From Carallia brachiata (Eukaryota; Streptophyta; Magnoliopsida; Malpighiales; Rhizophoraceae), in contig JADCRB010000116.1 in NCBI GenBank assembly GCA_021464245.1, positions 186,001-250,000 of the forward strand: a stretch of DNA of 64,000 bases, read 5' to 3'. The notes beneath the pieces were generated by a model, which searched no databases, was not told the DNA's origin, and saw nothing but the letters and a program-made list of their open reading frames with translations. Below, piece after piece: positions 21,137-32,417 of the stretch (position 1 is the stretch's first letter; every line of letters begins with the position of its first letter). The position numbers and the translations under genes were made by a program.

Positions 21137-21298
21137 ATGGCTAGTCTCTGCAATTGTTTCAGAAAATTCTTTGATCAAGAAGTTGAAGGCGCACGAGTTA
21201 AGAAAAGAAGAAAAAGTCCTCGAAACTCAATCTCCAACGCCATCGGTGTCATGGAATTCCAATTACTCTCCTTAATTCACATCTACCACAGAGGATGA
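21137..21298 (+). CDS. Small basic ORF inside element 2 (53 aa)
   Basis: The function is not recognised. The ATG at 21137 has a good plant start context (A-run then ATGGC). The 53-residue product starts MASLCNCFRKFF, has a basic cluster VKKRRKSPR that could act as a nuclear localisation signal, and ends at TGA 21296-21298. A TATA-like sequence lies 70 bases upstream. It may be a second accessory ORF of the element or a chance ORF. Only comparison with other family members can decide. Confidence 0.35.
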   Translation: MASLCNCFRKFFDQEVEGARVKKRRKSPRNSISNAIGVMEFQLLSLIHIYHRG

Positions 21299-21774
21299 GA
21301 AGCTGCAATCATCATAATCTTCCTTTAGATGCGGTGGCGTACAGGCAAGTTTCAACTACTCTCCTTACGTCGGAGCAGACTTGAGAATCATCACTACAGT
21401 CAGTCTCTCTGTGTGCCGGTCTTGAAGTTCCGAAGTGCTGGGCCTTCCCCTTAGGGAGGTTCAAGTTTTTTGCCTACCTGATCATTCTCACCAGAGTTTT
21501 GGAACTTCAAAGAACCTTTGTCAGCTTTTGCGAGCTATGGAAGCTCGACCTCACTTTGAGCCAAGACTTCAATTTTTATATTGGCTAGGCTGCTAACTTC
21601 CTCAAGATTATATCGGTTTCCATTACGATCCAACAACAGCTGGGTTAGTCGGAGATAGAAGATTTCAACATTCAATATTCGTCAAGACATCTCAAATTTC
21701 AAACTGGACTTCAAGACTCGGTGCGGATCACGTTCCAAAAGTTCATCCTTACTGACCCTTGAAGTGGGGGCATT
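21299..21774 (+). other. Element 2, 3' untranslated region and polypurine tract
   Basis: No ORF is supported. The polypurine tract GAAGTGGGGG (21761-21770) plus CATT precedes the 3' LTR and would prime plus-strand synthesis. Confidence 0.7.
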
Positions 21775-22585
21775 TGTAAACGTGTTTAAAAAAAATAAAA
21801 AATAAAAAAAAACTCAAGTCTTTGTTGTCAGCGTTGCCAATTTCAAAATTGGCAACCCCGACGCGGAAGAAATATTTTCTTCCTTTCTAATGTGATTTTC
21901 ACATGGGAAAGGAGCCTTATAAATAGGCTCATACCCCTTAGTTCAAAACATATTCAATAAATATGTAAACAGAAAAATACAGAGAATTTGAGAGAAAAAG
22001 AATTAAAAATCTCTCAAAAAAATTTCTCCTTTTCCTACGTGTTTTTACTCTGCAGTATACTCTCATAACTTCTTTTTTAGAGATAGTTCAGGGGTAAACC
22101 CCAAAAAATTTGTTGTTTTCATTTCTAAAGTTATTTTTAGGTTTATATTCTCTGATCGCTCTAGATCTGAATTTGTGAGAATATAGATCTGAAAATATCA
22201 AAATATTGGAAATCCGGCTGGGATCAAGTCTCATACGGCCCTCAGCAAAGTTCAGGCAGTTCATCCGAGAACAAGTCCCTTCGACTCTCGATGAAATTAA
22301 GTCAGATCGGCTCAGATTAGGTTTCTGCGGTTCTTAACCGTAATCTAAACGTCCAAACCGGATCCAGTTTCAGTCTACCCAATTCAAGATAAAGCTGTGG
22401 AAATTATTTCTGTCAAGATCAAATTCGTACAGCCCTTGATGGAGTCAAAAAAAAAAAGGAACACTAATCGAAAGATTTACGGAAATCGACCTCACGTAAA
22501 TTTTTTTTTATTTTAAATTTTTATTTATAATTTATTTTTTTATTTTTGAATCTAAATGTTTTAAACTCGATATTTACCCGTTACA
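21775..22585 (+). repeat. 3' LTR of element 2
   Basis: The LTR is 811 bp and begins TGTAAACGTG, as does the 5' LTR. It ends CCGTTACA and is followed by ATTGG (22586-22590). The U3 hairpin seen in the 5' copy is present with a few mismatches in the left arm. Scattered substitutions between the two LTRs show the insertion is not recent. Confidence 0.92.
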
Positions 22586-22590
22586 ATTGG

Positions 22591-23416
22591 TAAAGATCAA
22601 ACTGCTACTAGTGCCCTGACTACAAGAGCCAGCAGGTCCTCGAGGGAGTCCAAGGAGTTCTAAGTGCAGATGTTGGTGATTACACCAATTTTGATAAAAG
22701 ATTTAAAATTTCTAAATTGAGATTATACCATATTGAAGTTTTTTAAGAATCTTTTGATGTAAAAACTAACCAAAAAGATGCACCCGAGAAAAAGTACTCG
22801 AGGACATACAAATGTTTGAACCCATTTAAACAGATGGATAATATTTTAGACAATATAAAAAATTACATAAATATATAAAATATTTTGTATCTAATATAAA
22901 ATCTTTTAGCATAAATTTTTTCACTTCTAAATTCATTCACAAAATTTGTGAAAAGTAAACAAAAAGGTTACCTTTTGATTGAGAAAAGAATCCAAAAAGC
23001 CGGCCAAAATCGCAGCTTCGTATTCTGTTTTGTCCACTGGCTGCAACGGATTTTTGGGCCCATTTCTACAGTATGTTTTGCCATATAATGTGCATTTTGG
23101 CAGGATTACACGCAAATAAACAATCTTTCTTTTCAGATAAAAAAAAAACAATCTTTCTTTTTTTTTATAAATAAAAAAAAACAATCTTTTTTGATAAACC
23201 AACAAAAAAAAAACAATCTTTTTTGTTTTTTTAGCCTTTTCCAACGTCCCACCAAAAGAATTTAAAAGAGGAATAACCTAATAAATTTTTGACTTTGGTT
23301 TTTTAAATTTTTATTTTTGCCTTCCCCCAATTTTTGTGAAGTTTCTTGGGTAATTTACAGCCACCGGAGATTTTACGTCGTCCATAAATGGACAAGGAAG
23401 ATAAGGTAAGAATGTC
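22591..23416. other. Intergenic spacer
   Basis: I see no gene. AAAAAACAATCTTT-type words repeat around 23110-23225. The minus-strand ORF 22933-23244 is a translation of this simple sequence. Confidence 0.5.
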
Positions 23417-23569
23417 GTGCTAGTAAGATCTCAGCCGTCAATTTCTTCCTCAAATCACGCGTTTAGACTCTATTCTGTGGACCCCGGACGCCCCAAAATG
23501 GCCGTTGGCCACGCTCTTCTATCGCAATCAACGCAGAATTCCTTGCCCACTGAGAGTCCCGGAAACCGC

Positions 23570-23738
23570 GACACGTGTCAACAAGATGCAATGAATCTTC
23601 GTCATGTGAGCGCACCTGCGTTGGCCCACCACGTTCTCAACGAAATACATTATAGAAGAGCAAGACAAAAACGCAGGAATGCGTCTGCACGTGCTACGTC
23701 GGCGTGGTCCAGTTGGAAGACGACACGTCATCCCACGT
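23570..23738. promoter_or_regulatory. ABRE/G-box and DRE cluster
   Basis: GACACGTGTC (23570-23579) and GCACGTGC (23687-23694) are perfect palindromic ACGT-core boxes. ACGTCGGCGT right after (about 23696-23705) contains GCCGAC on the minus strand, the DRE/CRT core. GACACGTCAT (from about 23722) and CCCACGTCT follow. Such mixtures of ABRE and DRE mark ABA- and drought-responsive promoters. No gene is recognised on either side, so this may be a promoter remnant, a distal element or the start of an unrecognised gene. The overlapping ORF 23417-23827 has no known domain. Confidence 0.5.
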
Positions 23739-23739
23739 C

Positions 23740-24498
23740 TCACATGCCCCTAATACATGCAAAAAAAAAAAAAAAAAATTCTTCCGAGCATCGTTTATTT
23801 ATTTATTTATTTATTTTTATCTATTAAAACGCACATTAAATTTTCAGTTAAGTATAATTTTTTATTATTTAAAGTAAGAGAAATGTTAGTAACAGTTACT
23901 TTTATCTTTTTTTTTACAGTTGCTGTTTATGTGGCAGGTGTTGATTGGTTGTCAAAAAATTGAATGTCAAAAATATTACAGAAATGTCATTGAAAAGTAT
24001 TGGTGTGTTAATTTGTGATTGATGTCTGTAAAAGAGAAGGTAAAAAAGTGACTGTCCATAATAAATCTCTTTAAAGTAATAGTTTGATAGTAAGTTAGTA
24101 AGTTTACTCTTATATTATGTCAGATTTGAGTTTTATTGTTGTCACTTTTTCTACATGAGCCATTTAAGCACGCTCTCCCACACCTAATTTTGCTGGTAAT
24201 AAGTTTTAAACCAAATACCATAATATACAAATCAAAGTGAGAAAAATTAAATAAAGACGTAACGAATAATCCTAACTTCGACGTACACATGCGATGATTC
24301 ATATACCAACAATACATATTTTTTCTATAAAGAAAAAAGTGTAATTCTCCACATTCGATAAATCTCACTAACTCTATCCAATTTCAAAATTTTAAATTCC
24401 TATCATTATAACGTTATTGAGTAATATAATAGATGCATGAAGATAATAAATTTTTTTATATTTAATTTTATTTATTTATAAGACTAAATAAAACGTAG

Positions 24499-24532
<34 letters not shown>

Positions 24533-26281
24533 ATTTAATTAATATAAAAGAGAAGATTAGATAAAACTTTTCATTGAATCATGTTGACATGTGACAAGTT
24601 AAAAATTACAATTTTTATTTAAAGTTTTTAATTTGTTACTTTCTTAATTATTTTTGATAAGATTATAATTGAGTTTACGAGTGGCAGGTAAAATTTAATA
24701 ACAAAAATTGATGTTAAAAATTTAACTGCCATAAGTTATATTTTTCATTAAATTATTTTGAATATTTTCAATAATTACTCTTTTTCGTTTCTTCTGTCTT
24801 TACCTTTTGTACAATCACTCCCATGAACGTTTCAATTTTGAAAGTAAAGAATTTTTCTATTTCTTTTCTCAATTTTGCCTTTTAAGCATGTTGTTTTATG
24901 ACTAATGCGAATCAAAGCTATGTAAATAAGCAATCATGAATTGGGTCTATTAGGTTGTTGATGTTTTAGTCCATTGGGAAGAATTTGGCATCTAAATTGT
25001 CACCGTGCACCTTTTGATGAACCTGGTGGTTGAAATTATACATCTAAGCTTGCATGGGCGAGATTCTTTTGGCACTGCCAGAGGGCATAATTAATAGTTC
25101 CCTAGTGATGACAACTACATTGAACCCATTTTCATTTTTAATTATATGTACAACAGTAAAATACCCTAAGAGATAAGTTCCTTCCTTGATTATACAAGCT
25201 TTACACGATATTGACAATGCTATACTGTTCTCTTACAATTTCCTAAATTTCTAACTTGGTTTGAAAATCAATTCACAGAAAATCTTTTTAAAAACTATGG
25301 GAGCCATACAATATTCGAAATTTCTGCAAAAATTAGTGGATCGATTACCACATCCCTAACGTGTCAAACCGATAGAGATTTAAGGAAAACCATAACATTT
25401 ACTACTAATGTTTGAAATATAATACAGATGTGTATTAATATCTTTGACAAAGCGCTCCATTTTTTTTTTTTTTTGAATTTCATAATATTGTTATCCTTGC
25501 ATTACTTTGTTACAAATCCTCATCAGCACCTTTTATATCTGTTATATATATTTCTTTTAATTTTTTTCATGCGAACGTTTAGTTATAATACTTTCAAAAT
25601 ATTTTTCATTTTAGTACTAATTTAATTATAATTATTACTATTATTAATAATTTCAAGCAATCAATAGAAACGTCTGTACTTGGGCAACGTATGTGCTTAG
25701 TTTTAAAATTATGTGAAAATAAATATGCCGGCTAAATCCTAATATATATATATACATATATATTACTTTCACATTGTTCCTTTTTCTCATTTCTCTCCCT
25801 TGCCTATAACCAGGATGGAGGAAAACGCCAGCGTAAAAGGGAAACGAGCAAATCGATTTTGCATTTTTACGTTACGTTTCCATGAACAGTTAAATCTAAC
25901 GCAATGTTTTGAACGTGCATTGACACAATTTGCTCATAAATGGACTTTTGTCGGGCGCAAGTACAAATGTACTAATTGTCGAGAAAATTTTTTTAAACCC
26001 AATAAAAAAGAAAATTTTTTAATTTAGTTATTTGACAATTTTATGTTATATTGTACGTGATGGTAAATATCTCAAAACAGCACATAATTTTTTTCCTCCT
26101 TGCATACAATACACTTGTTTAATGTGTAATTTCTCCCTCCTCCTTGTATAGCTATCAATTCTCTTGTTACAATTAGCAAAAGCATAGGCCAATGAATTCA
26201 GTATGCTACATGCAAACTAACTTATTATTACTATATAATCCAATTGTCGGAGAAAAGAAGTGAAAGGAAAAGCAAAACCAA
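23740..26281. other. Intergenic spacer
   Basis: AT-rich sequence with (TTTA)n at about 23798-23820 and (TA)n at 24502-24530. No gene is supported. The 75-aa ORF at 25800-26027 has no recognisable motif. Confidence 0.5.
24502..24530. repeat. (TA)n microsatellite
   Basis: An uninterrupted TA dinucleotide run of about 29 bases. Confidence 0.95.
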
Positions 26282-26386
26282 GGGCAATGATATAGTGGTT
26301 GCCTGGTTGGATGCACGATTAAGTGAAAGCGGTTGAATCCCCGCCATTATCTTCACTTCCAATTTAATCGAGGGGAAAAACACATG
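26282..26386 (+). mobile_element. SINE-like element
   Basis: A-box-like TGATATAGTGG (26288-26298) and B-box-like GGTTGAATCCC (26331-26341) have the spacing of a tRNA-derived promoter. The rest does not fold as a tRNA. Ends are approximate and no target duplication was found. Confidence 0.5.
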
Positions 26387-26484
26387 AAGAAGAAAGAAAT
26401 GGTACTTAAGGTTTCTTTCTTTTTGGGTCCTATTATGAAATTAAAACAAATAATTAAAATAAAATGAAATGTACAGCAAACAAC

Positions 26485-26620
26485 CATTTGAGTTAGCTCG
26501 AGTGGCCACCAAATTTTTAAACTTGAGAGTAAGTTATGAGATTAAATCTCATCATCTCATATAATCTCCCAGATTAAGTGGGATGGGTAACCCATTCAGC
26601 AATCAAGTTCATAACTTTTC
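26485..26620 (+). mobile_element. SINE-like element
   Basis: A-box-like GTTAGCTCGAGTGG (26492-26505) is followed by a degenerate B-box GAGATTAAATCTC (26538-26550). Ends are uncertain. Confidence 0.45.
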
Positions 26621-27695
26621 CCCCATCAACAACTAACATTTAATCACGGATTATTTCCAAGCGAAAAAAAACAGGTAAGTTTGTGCTCCTGTGAAGAATG
26701 AAGAGTTAAGAGTATGGGCTTACATTGAACTATGGGCCTAATGTTACTAACTGGTTCCGGGCTCGCACATGGGCTCCTATCCGTCGGCGATTTCAATTCG
26801 GCTTACTTTCAGATCCGATCTGACACATATTCCACAGTCCAAGCCCGACTTAAATTGTGGAACTGCAAGGATAACGGTGAAGGTTATGAGACCCTTCAAT
26901 CAAATTCACGTCAATTGTTCTTGGTCTAATTGAATTGGAGAGTTTGCAGTTAACTATGATTAAGATATGAGATTCGAAACCTCAAGTTTACGCCGAGTTT
27001 GATGCTTGATGGCCAATGGGTTGTACTTTTACGTCAATTGCTTTTTGTTTTTTTTTTTTTGTTTATAGAAGAGATGGTAGCCCATCATTGGAGAGAAGAC
27101 AGGTAAGAAAGAAGATTGAAGTTTGAAACTCATACCTCTAAATCAAAGATATACACCTTCAACAACTCTAATTAAAATAGATCCTCCTTTTACATCAAAA
27201 TGTAAGTGAAAGGCAAACGCACAAAAAAGAGGCATTAAATTGGATAGCAAGTAGATGTGCTTTCAATGGGCTTCCTTATGACTTCAGAACTTTTGACATT
27301 TTCGTTAACGTGTCCATATCTAAGGTTGTGTGCAGACTGGCGGGCCATTTATGTCTAAGCTCACGATGGTCTGGGATGGCGGTCTCACTGGGCTAGTTTC
27401 TTAATACACGGCCGTGTTTATGTGGGGACAAATTCCATCTTCTCGGCCCCCATGAGATCCTATGGAAACGGCGTGTTGTGCCCAACAGAAAAAAAAAAAA
27501 ACAAAAAAAAAAAAACAAAAGGGTTTGACCATCCCACCAACGTTTTTTTTGGTTACTGGGCTCCGATCTTCAACTCGAGACTAGCAACCTTTTCCCTTAT
27601 TTTCCCTAGTTGAAGGGCTTCTGGGCAAACTGGTGGAGCCATGGGGCAAACCCTTCTTTGGCCTCTTTTGCTGAAACTTGCAATGTTGTTATCCT
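26621..27695. other. Intergenic spacer
   Basis: No gene is supported. ATGAGATTCGAAACCTCAAG near 26967 resembles another SINE B-box, but no matching A-box is clear. Confidence 0.45.
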
Positions 27696-27714
27696 AACAA
27701 ATAAACTATATATA

Positions 27715-27903
27715 TACCAACATCTCTGTTAGTACAAGCGGTAATGAACTTATTGCTCTTAAGTAAGATTTTAAATTCGAATCTTATAAATTGAGAAAAT
27801 GAGTACTGGGAGAGTTTTAACCTCTTTTTATAGGTCCATCCGACTTGCACCAAATTAGTTGAAATTCAATTAGATTTTGGATACCAGAGTTTATGACAAA
27901 AAA
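27715..27903 (+). mobile_element. SINE with perfect 19-bp target duplication
   Basis: The 189-bp body is flanked by the exact direct repeat AACAAATAAACTATATATA (27696-27714 and 27904-27922). It has an A-box-like TTAGTACAAGCGG (about 27729) and a B-box-like AAATTCGAATCTT (about 27770). It ends GACAAAAAAA at the second repeat. Long exact duplications, internal Pol III boxes and an A tail define a SINE moved by LINE machinery. The perfect duplication suggests a relatively young insertion. Confidence 0.88.
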
Positions 27904-27922
27904 AACAAATAAACTATATATA

Positions 27923-30229
27923 AAATTTTTTTATAATTAATGAAATACATTTTATATTAAATATTCTCTTGAATTCTTTTTAAAACTTGTTGACTTCTTG
28001 TGAATTCTTACAAAATTTTTTATGAAAAAACACATGTTGAATTGTTCAACTAATGGGTCAGCTTATATATTTCATGCTTTCACATACGCATTATGGGACG
28101 TGAGGGTTGACTTAAAGTGAACACTAGCAACGTTTTTTCCTTGTCGGCCGCAATGTCACAATCCATATATATTAGATGATCTAAAATATTTGAAAAAATA
28201 TCTTACGTAAAATCAAAATAATAAGAATCATTAAACTATTAAATTTATAAAATAAAATTATTAAATACAATCAAATAAATTGATATAAATAATTTAATAC
28301 TACCTAAAATATAATTAATATAGTGGAACTCTTAGAAGATTAGGTGACACTTGCAGGCTTATGCATCAAAATGGGTCAACGAGCTAAAACGACATATCCA
28401 CGCCGCGGCGTCGGTGCTGGCTATCGGCTGAACACACAAGTCAACTTACCCTGATTGAAGGGTTTATTTAAATAATAACACAAACTCAAAAGTCTTCTAA
28501 GGAAAAAAAGATATTGCTATCAAATGATACGGACTTATTAGTTGGGTGCTAAAGTCTTAAAATCTTGCAGGGGTGCAAATGTTTGCATATTAATTATGCT
28601 TGTTTCAAGGAATTCACTTGAAATACTTTGTTCTAAGAGAGGGCTGACAATACAACTCATGTTTGCATAGCATGATGGGAAACTGTGGCAAAACAGGCCA
28701 AATTTAGGGAAATCTTTCATCATTTTTTAAAAATGGCCAACGACAAAAGTTATAAAACTGTTTTTGTTTTTGTTTTTTTTATTTGTCTTAAAAGAATAAT
28801 TTCGGTCACATGAGAAAGGGATAAGAAAGTAGACAAAAATTTAAATTTCAATTAACTGTAATGAAGTACATGCCTCATTATCATTGACGCAAGTCCTACA
28901 CTATTTTTTTAAATCATCTGCCCACAGCATAAACTATGAGGCAGAGGAGAGCCGACACCATGTGAACAGGTAACATCATAGCGAATTAGTGATGCCGCCT
29001 TGGCAAGTGGTGGAGGGACCAAAACCAAGCAACTGCCCATCCCCTGGGCCTAGGTGCTAATGAACCTCTCATTGGGCCGCAGCCCATTTGAGTGATAACA
29101 AAAAAGACATCATCATGACGTTACCTGTGAAAAGATTCTCCCCTAGCTGTTGTTGCAAACGTCGTCGTATCAGTCATTACAGAGTTTTCTACTTATATAT
29201 TTCACACAATTTTTTTCTCACAAATTACTATTTTTTTAATCATTTTCTTCTCACAATTTTTTCATCAATTCAAATAATTTTACTTTTTCACAATTTTTTT
29301 CTAAAAACTTTCTAATACTTTATACAAAATAATAACCTCAACCGGGAAAATCTTTTTCTGAGGCCGTAGATGCAATGAGAATATGACGCGTGGAGCCAAC
29401 AGAAAAGATGGGCCCACTCGGATAGTAGGCGTTGGGATTATCAATTATGTGACCCAAAGTCCACGTACCGACAAAACATAACTTTTCTCCAAGTCAGTCC
29501 GCATTCTACACCACATCCATTGTCTCCGATCCTACCGTATGTGGCTCTGTCTTCACAATGCGGTGGGTGAAAAGAAGTGACTCAAAACAAAGACTCGGAA
29601 GCGCCTGTGGCACATACAAATGAAAACGCAAAAATAATGTAATGAATTTAATAATTTTTTATTTTTTATTTTTAAAATTTAATATACTTTTTATAATTTA
29701 GTGATTTAAATTATTACATACTCACTACATTTCTATTTATATACGTCTACTTATCTTTTCTCAAATCAGAAGACCATGGCTTGCATGTGGATATAGGTAC
29801 AATGAAAAAAAATTATGAGATCGTGTGACCGAAGTTTTGATAACTCAATTGCTATTTTCCTATACATATTTGTTGACAGTACTGTCAAAATTTCTTTTTT
29901 AGCTCATTAATACTCAAGTGATAATTATTTAACAATTTTTTTCAATAACAAACTCATTAAATTATAAATTACACAAGATAAAAAATTTTTTTCTATTTTT
30001 ATAAATCTCACATATCTTTTATTAAGATTAAAATATTTGAAAATTTTAAAATAAAATTTTAAATTTTAAATACTAAAATATCCCGTAAAACATACAATTT
30101 CTCTCGATAATGTAATGGGGCAGACGCGCAAACATAAATGGCTTTTATCAATCTGGAACGCAGGGACAGAGGCGAGAAAAGGGGACACGGCCCACACCTA
30201 ATAAATAGGAATCCATTATATAGTTACAC
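27923..30229. other. Intergenic spacer
   Basis: No gene is supported. About 29650-29740 is a copy of the AT-rich dispersed repeat also seen near 1.6, 37.2 and 42.5 kb. The stretch 29340-29640 is less AT-rich but holds no clear ORF. Confidence 0.45.
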
Positions 30230-30421
30230 TCAAATGACTAAATAGTATGTATATATTTTTATTTTGTACAATAAAATTCATATTTTGTATAATTATAATT
30301 AAAAAATATGAATCATAAAAAATAATAATATTTTTTCGTATTACTTTTTATTATTATAATTATACAAAATATAACTTCTGTTGCACAAACTAAATTCCGT
30401 TTGGATACTATTTGATCAATC
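30230..30421. mobile_element. Hairpin MITE, copy 1
   Basis: A long imperfect inverted repeat. The left arm contains TAAATAGTAT and ATATTTTGTATAATTATAAT; the right arm contains ATTATAATTATACAAAATAT and ATACTATTTG. The same arms occur at 32248-32417, so this is a dispersed non-autonomous DNA transposon family. The duplicated target is not clear. Confidence 0.65.
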
Positions 30422-32247
30422 ACCCTTTGGCCACCTATCTTTTCCGTAATAAATAACAGGAAGATAGACTGTATCTGTTTTTGACTTCTGAGGGTAATCG
30501 CTAGGTTTGTTCACATGCACAAATACACATAGGGGAAAGCCCTTTTTGTTTTGGGCCATTGAAGATGTCTAATGTGTTTGTGTTTATGTGTGCTTTTCAC
30601 GAGCTTTATTATCATTCAAAACTCAATAGCCTGCTGCGTCCACGGCCTTTTTAACTCTACCTTTACGACTTTAACGCGCCTAGATCAAGTTGGTCCCCAT
30701 TTTGACGTGGGTCTGTTTCCTTCTCACTTTGTTTGTTGTCTATCATGAAATGACCTTTTTGAACAAAATGGTGCCGACTTTTTTTTATTTTTTTTGACGT
30801 AAAATGGTGCCGACTTTAATCTCAATCTTCTGTGGTTGGTGTTATTCACCTATGTCCCTGTAACATGTATAGGGCATATCCTTATCTGTTTTTTTTTTTT
30901 TTGACTGTAGAAGAGATGGCATCTATGAAGAGTGGATGAAAAAGAGATTATGATTTGAATCCTATTTTTCTTGGTTAGAGGACAAAATCAATGATCCCTG
31001 CCTTTCTCTAAATCTTTGATTATAATTCTTTTTTTCATCTAACTCCCCTCAAATGTAACTCGACTTTTTTTTTAATCATGTAAATATTATATAATTAGAG
31101 AATTTAAAATTTAAATAAAAATTTATATGTAATCTTGGAGATCAAGACAAAAACGCCAAAGAAGGCATCGAAAAAAGATTGCAAGCAGATAGACTTTTAA
31201 AAACTGTGTTACAATCCCATAAGATTTGATTATCTAACTTAATTATTTTATTAATTATGTTTAGTTGTGCTCCTCGCTTTTTGTGTTCTAGAATTACATG
31301 TAATTGCGTTCTCACGTAATGGACGAACCAAATGTCCAATCAGCACATTTTGTATGCATACGCCTCATTCTTTCGATAGGAAATTTAGTTAAAGACGCAT
31401 ATGGGACTTCCCAAACACAGTAGGGAGAAAGCGAAATGTCATCTAAATGTTTTAAGAACTAGGAAGTTAAAACTTTTAGTAATGAAATGCATGAAATGTC
31501 CTCGAATAGCTTTTTACATTTGCACAACAAGAAAAAGGTACTTCAAGCCTTAAAGAATAAAATAAATTACCTCATTGGATATGCTGAATAAGCTTACAGT
31601 CTTGCTTTCGAATTCCTTGATTCATTTTATTGAATGAAAAAAATTTAATAGCTTCCCTTATATAATTTTAAAATAGTTAAGAATAATATGAGTCATTAGA
31701 TAATGAATTTATTAAAAAATAACAATAAATAAATTGTCAAATGCCGTCAGATGAAATGCGTAACTACTTATTATTATTATTTGAAGTCATCTAATCTTAC
31801 TCTTCATGAAAATCACGGAAAAATGTTGTAGAGTTCATAAAAAAAAAAAAAAAAAAAACCCACACCATTTGCTTCTATATAGGGCAATGTTGCTTTAGTT
31901 GACGCTGAATTCAGCTATGAACAACTACAGTTTTGCAAGAAACAAAATAGTTTAACCCAATCAACCCTAGGAAGTCCAAATGCCATTATTCATGTCATCT
32001 CGTGTTCTACTGTACCGTCCCGCTTCAAGATAGTTTAGTTTCTATAAAGTTTTTGTTTTATTTTTCTCGTTTGAAATTTAGTAGCAACACAGGTTGAGCA
32101 TGAAGCAGATGTGCGTTGATGTGATGGATAAAAATTTATAAAACATATATAACGTCAAATAGACTCGATCTCACATATTTTCTACGGAAAAAGTCTGTCG
32201 GCCATTTTTCTTTTACGGAAAAAAGTGGGTGTCCAAGTATCACAAAC
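30422..32247. other. Intergenic spacer
   Basis: I see no gene. The ORF at 31142-31339 (minus, 65 aa) has no recognisable motif. Confidence 0.45.
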
Positions 32248-32417
32248 GATTTTTAGTTTAGGTAAACAATTTATATTTTATATAATTAATTATTAAAAAA
32301 ATAATATAAAAATATTATATTTTTTATAATTTATTTTTTTAATTACAGTTACATAAAATATAAATTTTATTATACAAAATAAAAATATTTAAATATTATT
32401 TAACCATTTAAATTTGA
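32248..32417. mobile_element. Hairpin MITE, copy 2
   Basis: An inverted-repeat element matching copy 1 in its arms (right arm words ATACAAAATAAAAATATTTA and ATTATTTAACCATTTAAATT). Ends are approximate. Confidence 0.6.

Larger units (their letters stand above)
14369..22585 (+). mobile_element. Tat-lineage Ty3/Gypsy element 2 carrying a WUSCHEL-like sequence
   Basis: An 8217-bp element has two LTRs of about 810 bp, TG...CA ends, a 5-bp duplication (ATTGG), a primer-binding region after the 5' LTR and a polypurine tract (GAAGTGGGGG, 21761-21770) before the 3' LTR. Order inside: purine-rich leader, first codons of gag fused to the end of protease, a Lys/Ser-rich linker, reverse transcriptase, RNase H, second (archaeal-type) RNase H, integrase, minisatellite, WOX-like pseudogene, a 53-aa ORF, 3' untranslated part. 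Two RNase H domains in tandem mark the Tat/Ogre/Retand group. Gag and most of protease are deleted, and pol has many frameshifts and stops. The WOX cargo lies well inside the element, 1.5 kb from the 3' LTR. Confidence 0.93.

Noticed and set aside
26288..26341. tRNA gene
   Set aside because: A and B boxes are present, but no acceptor or anticodon stems can be drawn; SINE is the better call. The same holds for the other box pairs.
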